Origin: Bacillota bacterium
GTDB taxonomy: Bacteria > Bacillota_E > Sulfobacillia > Sulfobacillales > Sulfobacillaceae
Direction of reading: 5' to 3'
NCBI GenBank assembly: GCA_021820165.1
Contig: JAKADW010000068.1
Coordinates: forward strand, 1-8,912
DNA length: 8,912 nt
Of this stretch, positions 7,166-8,912 are shown in pieces. The notes beneath the pieces are model-generated. The model was not told the origin of the DNA, made no database searches, and saw only the letters and a program-made list of their open reading frames with translations. Position 1 is the first letter of the stretch. Every line of letters starts with the position of its first letter. Made by a program: the position numbers and the translations under genes.

Positions 7166-7396
7166 TTAATGGAGCTGGATGGAGATCGGTTCGTCCTCCT
7201 CGGCCAGCAATGACAACAGGGCGTCTTGGTAGGCTTGAACGGCTGGTTTGGGTATCCCGGCCCGTCGATACAGCTCTTCGAGTTCACGCTGTAAGCGCTT
7301 AAACTGTCCGGTGACGCAGATCGCAGAGACCTTGCTAACCATCTCGCGCCAGGTATCGGAATGCACAAATACGCCCCCAATCCAAAGACACTTCAT
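7166..7396 (-). CDS. Small uncharacterised protein between ribF and rpsO
   Basis: I do not recognise this protein. From the ATG at 7396 it has 76 residues. The N-terminal part ([16 protein letters not shown]) is hydrophobic and contains Cys3; a second Cys is at residue 27 (AICVTG). Residues about 30-47 ([18 protein letters not shown]) look like a charged amphipathic helix, and the C-terminus is acidic ([14 protein letters not shown]). There is no clear signal peptide or known metal motif. It fits the operon: 20 nt after the ribF stop, 26 nt before rpsO, same strand, with similar composition. The start is uncertain. An in-frame ATG at 7447 would add 17 residues, overlap ribF by 31 nt, and has a GAGGAA about 8 nt upstream, better than anything before 7396. 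It does not resemble a typical out-of-frame shadow, because it lies in a stretch with no other gene. Confidence 0.7.
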   Translation of the reverse strand: MKCLWIGGVFVHSDTWREMVSKVSAICVTGQFKRLQRELEELYRRAGIPKPAVQAYQDALLSLLAEEDEPISIQLH

Positions 7397-7416
7397 TCTA
7401 TCACAGCCGATTTTGG

Positions 7417-8352
7417 TCAAGCAAGTCGTGGGTGGCTTTGCAACCATCGCCGAGCTTCCTCAATATCATGCATCATCTGGGCTTTCAGTGCTTCCGGGCT
7501 ATCAAAACGCTCTTCGCCCCGAAGCCGTGGACCCCAGTCGAATTTTACCCGCTGGCCATAATGGTCAAACGGCAACGAAGCCAGCGCATGAACCTCCAAG
7601 AGCGGCGCACTTCCATCAAAGGTTGGCCGGATCCCCCAACTAGCGACCGCCATATGGACCACCCCTTGAATGGTGACCCATCCCGCATAAACTCCATAGG
7701 GGGGCATGATCTGATTTTTGTTCGGGAGCAAATTTAAGGTCGGAACGCCCAACTCGCGCCCTCGGTGGTCCCCCTCGACGACCCTGCCGGCCACCGTGAA
7801 CGGATGGCCAAGCAACGACGCCGCGGCGGTCATGTCGCCCGCCTCAATCAGTTGACGAATGCGCGAGCTGGAAATGGGGCGGCGTTTCTCGGAGTCCAGA
7901 AACGGTGGCGCAATGACCACTGGGATGCCTTCTTTCTCGCCAAACGCCGACAACAATTGAGCGTTACCCCGCCCCCCCTGTCCAAAGCTGAAGTTATAAC
8001 CAACCACCACGCCTTGGGCCCGAAACCGTTCTCGGAGTACGCGTTCGAGAAATTCCTCGGCCGGCATTCGAGCAAATTGTGGGGTAAAGGGCAGCACAGC
8101 CACCGCATCGATGCCGGTGCTGTCCAAATATTCGAGCTTGAGCTCGAGTGGGGTGATAAGAAAATTGGTGCTTGGACCCTTCAGCACCTGAGTTGGGTGG
8201 GGGTCAAAGGTCATGGCGAGGGAAGGCACGCCGCGCAGCACGGCTAAGCTCTGAGCCCTTTCCAATAGCGCCCGATGCCCTAGGTGGACTCCGTCAAAAT
8301 TGCCGATGGTCACCACGTAGGCGCCCTCAGTTTCCTCCTGCAGGATCCGCAT
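7417..8352 (-). CDS. ribF: Bifunctional riboflavin kinase / FAD synthetase
   Basis: 311 residues, normal length. RibF phosphorylates riboflavin to FMN and then adenylates it to FAD. The N-terminal adenylyltransferase domain (about 1-180) has GNFDGVHLGH (17-26), GYNFSFGQGGRG (118-129) and ISSSRIR (160-166). The C-terminal riboflavin kinase domain (about 185-305) has GRELGVPTLN (198-207, with the PTxN metal/nucleotide motif), PYGVYAG (218-224), WGIRPTF and the likely catalytic E253 in LLEVH. The segment before RPTF reads ASWGI where ANxGV is common. The ATG at 8352 is chosen because AGGAGG lies 4 nt upstream and MRILQEE matches family starts; the frame stays open to 8448, but that extension lies inside truB. 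It starts 8 nt after truB, the conserved partner in many bacteria. Confidence 0.97.
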   Translation of the reverse strand: MRILQEETEGAYVVTIGNFDGVHLGHRALLERAQSLAVLRGVPSLAMTFDPHPTQVLKGPSTNFLITPLELKLEYLDSTGIDAVAVLPFTPQFARMPAEEFLERVLRERFRAQGVVVGYNFSFGQGGRGNAQLLSAFGEKEGIPVVIAPPFLDSEKRRPISSSRIRQLIEAGDMTAAASLLGHPFTVAGRVVEGDHRGRELGVPTLNLLPNKNQIMPPYGVYAGWVTIQGVVHMAVASWGIRPTFDGSAPLLEVHALASLPFDHYGQRVKFDWGPRLRGEERFDSPEALKAQMMHDIEEARRWLQSHPRLA

Positions 8353-8356
8353 GATG

Positions 8357-8362
8357 CCTCCT
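8357..8362 (-). promoter_or_regulatory. Ribosome binding site of ribF, sharing bases with the truB stop codon
   Basis: AGGAGG lies 4 nt before the ribF ATG, and its first two bases are the last two of the truB TAG (8361-8363). It decides the ribF start and suggests coupling between truB termination and ribF initiation. Confidence 0.7.
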
Positions 8363-8912
8363 AAAGTACCACCCGATATCGCCAAGGGGGACCCTCGGCG
8401 ATGGCGAGCAATTGATCTTTCCACTGGAGACCGATCACCCCACGACAATCACGAGCGATCTGCTCCAACACGTGCATATCCCCATGACCGATACGCTCGG
8501 CGCTGGCTCTATCCAAGCTCACGGTCGCATCCAACGCGATCACCCGTTGCCATGGCACGAGACGCTCTTGCCAAGCGGAGCCAAGGGATTCCAAGCCCTC
8601 AAGCGTCGTCGCCGCATCCTGGACAAAGACGCCCACTTGTACGCGCTGGAGACTGGCGAGGTGCCCGGCCACCCCGAGAATATCCGCCCAATCCCGGACT
8701 AGCGCACGAATGTAACTCCCGGAGCCGACCACCGCCCGAAATTCCCACCCGTCACGCACGAGGCGAATCGCCTCAATCGAGTCGATGCTAATCCGTCGGG
8801 GCTGAGGCCAGACCACTTCCTGTTCATGAACCCGCTGATAATGCCTTCGCCCTCCCATCTTCAGAGCGGATACTTGCGGTGGTATTTGCCAAACGTGGCC
8901 TTGAAGCCACTC
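8361..8912 (-). CDS. truB: tRNA pseudouridine(55) synthase TruB, N-terminal part outside the window
   Basis: The right edge cuts the gene; 183 C-terminal residues are present of about 300. TruB makes pseudouridine 55 in the T-loop of tRNAs. The fragment opens with the family segment PPQVSALKMGGRRHY (residues 11-25 of the fragment), matching the usual PPxxSAxKxxGxRxY. It continues with GSGSYIRALVRDWADILG (the YIR-L motif near the active site) and HLASLQRVQVGVF. The C-terminal 60 or so residues fit the small PUA-like end domain of bacterial TruB. The catalytic Asp motif (GxLDPxAxG) would lie upstream of the window, so activity cannot be judged here. In the visible part the frame is open from the edge to the TAG at 8361-8363. 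The internal Met at 8858 is not a start, because the conserved motif extends upstream of it. Confidence 0.96.
   Translation of the reverse strand, partial: EWLQGHVWQIPPQVSALKMGGRRHYQRVHEQEVVWPQPRRISIDSIEAIRLVRDGWEFRAVVGSGSYIRALVRDWADILGVAGHLASLQRVQVGVFVQDAATTLEGLESLGSAWQERLVPWQRVIALDATVSLDRASAERIGHGDMHVLEQIARDCRGVIGLQWKDQLLAIAEGPPWRYRVVL

Noticed and set aside
7765..8247. 160-codon plus-strand open frame antisense to ribF
   Set aside because: Shadow of ribF; low-complexity basic composition and no motif.
8353..8448. Upstream extension of ribF to an ATG at 8448
   Set aside because: The added 32 residues overlap truB out of frame and do not resemble RibF; the ATG at 8352 has a good ribosome site and a family-like N-terminus.
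1..8912. Search for mobile elements, CRISPR arrays, tRNA/rRNA and defence systems
   Set aside because: No transposase, integrase, direct-repeat array or structural RNA signature was seen; the window is almost fully covered by conserved genes on one strand.

Overview
This window is a single-direction run of bacterial housekeeping genes. Every supported gene is on the minus strand, so transcription runs from the right edge to the left. In transcription order it holds: truB (5' part missing), ribF, a small unrecognised gene, rpsO, pnp, an endonuclease IV gene, a glycoside hydrolase family 15 gene, a YlxY-type polysaccharide deacetylase homologue, and an M16 zinc peptidase gene cut by the left edge.

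The order truB-ribF-rpsO-pnp-ylxY-M16 peptidase (mlpA/ymxG) is the order I know from Bacillus subtilis and other Bacillota. The window therefore most likely comes from a Gram-positive Bacillota chromosome of fairly high GC. The GC-rich codon use and two GTG starts would suit a lineage such as the Sulfobacillus/thermophilic Clostridia side of the phylum. That finer placement is inference and weak. Against the Bacillus order, two things are extra: a 76-codon gene between ribF and rpsO, and an nfo-GH15 pair between pnp and ylxY.

Region by region: 8361-8912 is the truB C-terminal part; 7417-8352 ribF; 7166-7396 the small gene; 6870-7139 rpsO; 6845-6871 a terminator-like hairpin; 4585-6801 pnp; 3752-4588 nfo, overlapping pnp by 4 nt; 1977-3749 GH15, 2 nt after nfo; 1937-1959 a hairpin in the 56-nt gap; 1180-1920 ylxY; 1138-1172 a second hairpin; 1-1132 the M16 peptidase. 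No gap exceeds 70 nt, so there is no unexplained long non-coding stretch.

The genes fall into RNA and translation functions (TruB, S15, PNPase), flavin cofactor synthesis (RibF), base-excision DNA repair (endonuclease IV), intracellular sugar hydrolysis (GH15), and envelope or protein processing (YlxY, M16). They are packed like an operon, with stop/start overlaps and ribosome binding sites inside upstream genes. I see no mobile element, CRISPR array, tRNA, rRNA or defence system, and I do not claim a new biological system. The most interesting items are the small unknown gene, the nfo-GH15 insertion, the D-to-N change in the deacetylase, and three intergenic hairpins placed at gene borders.
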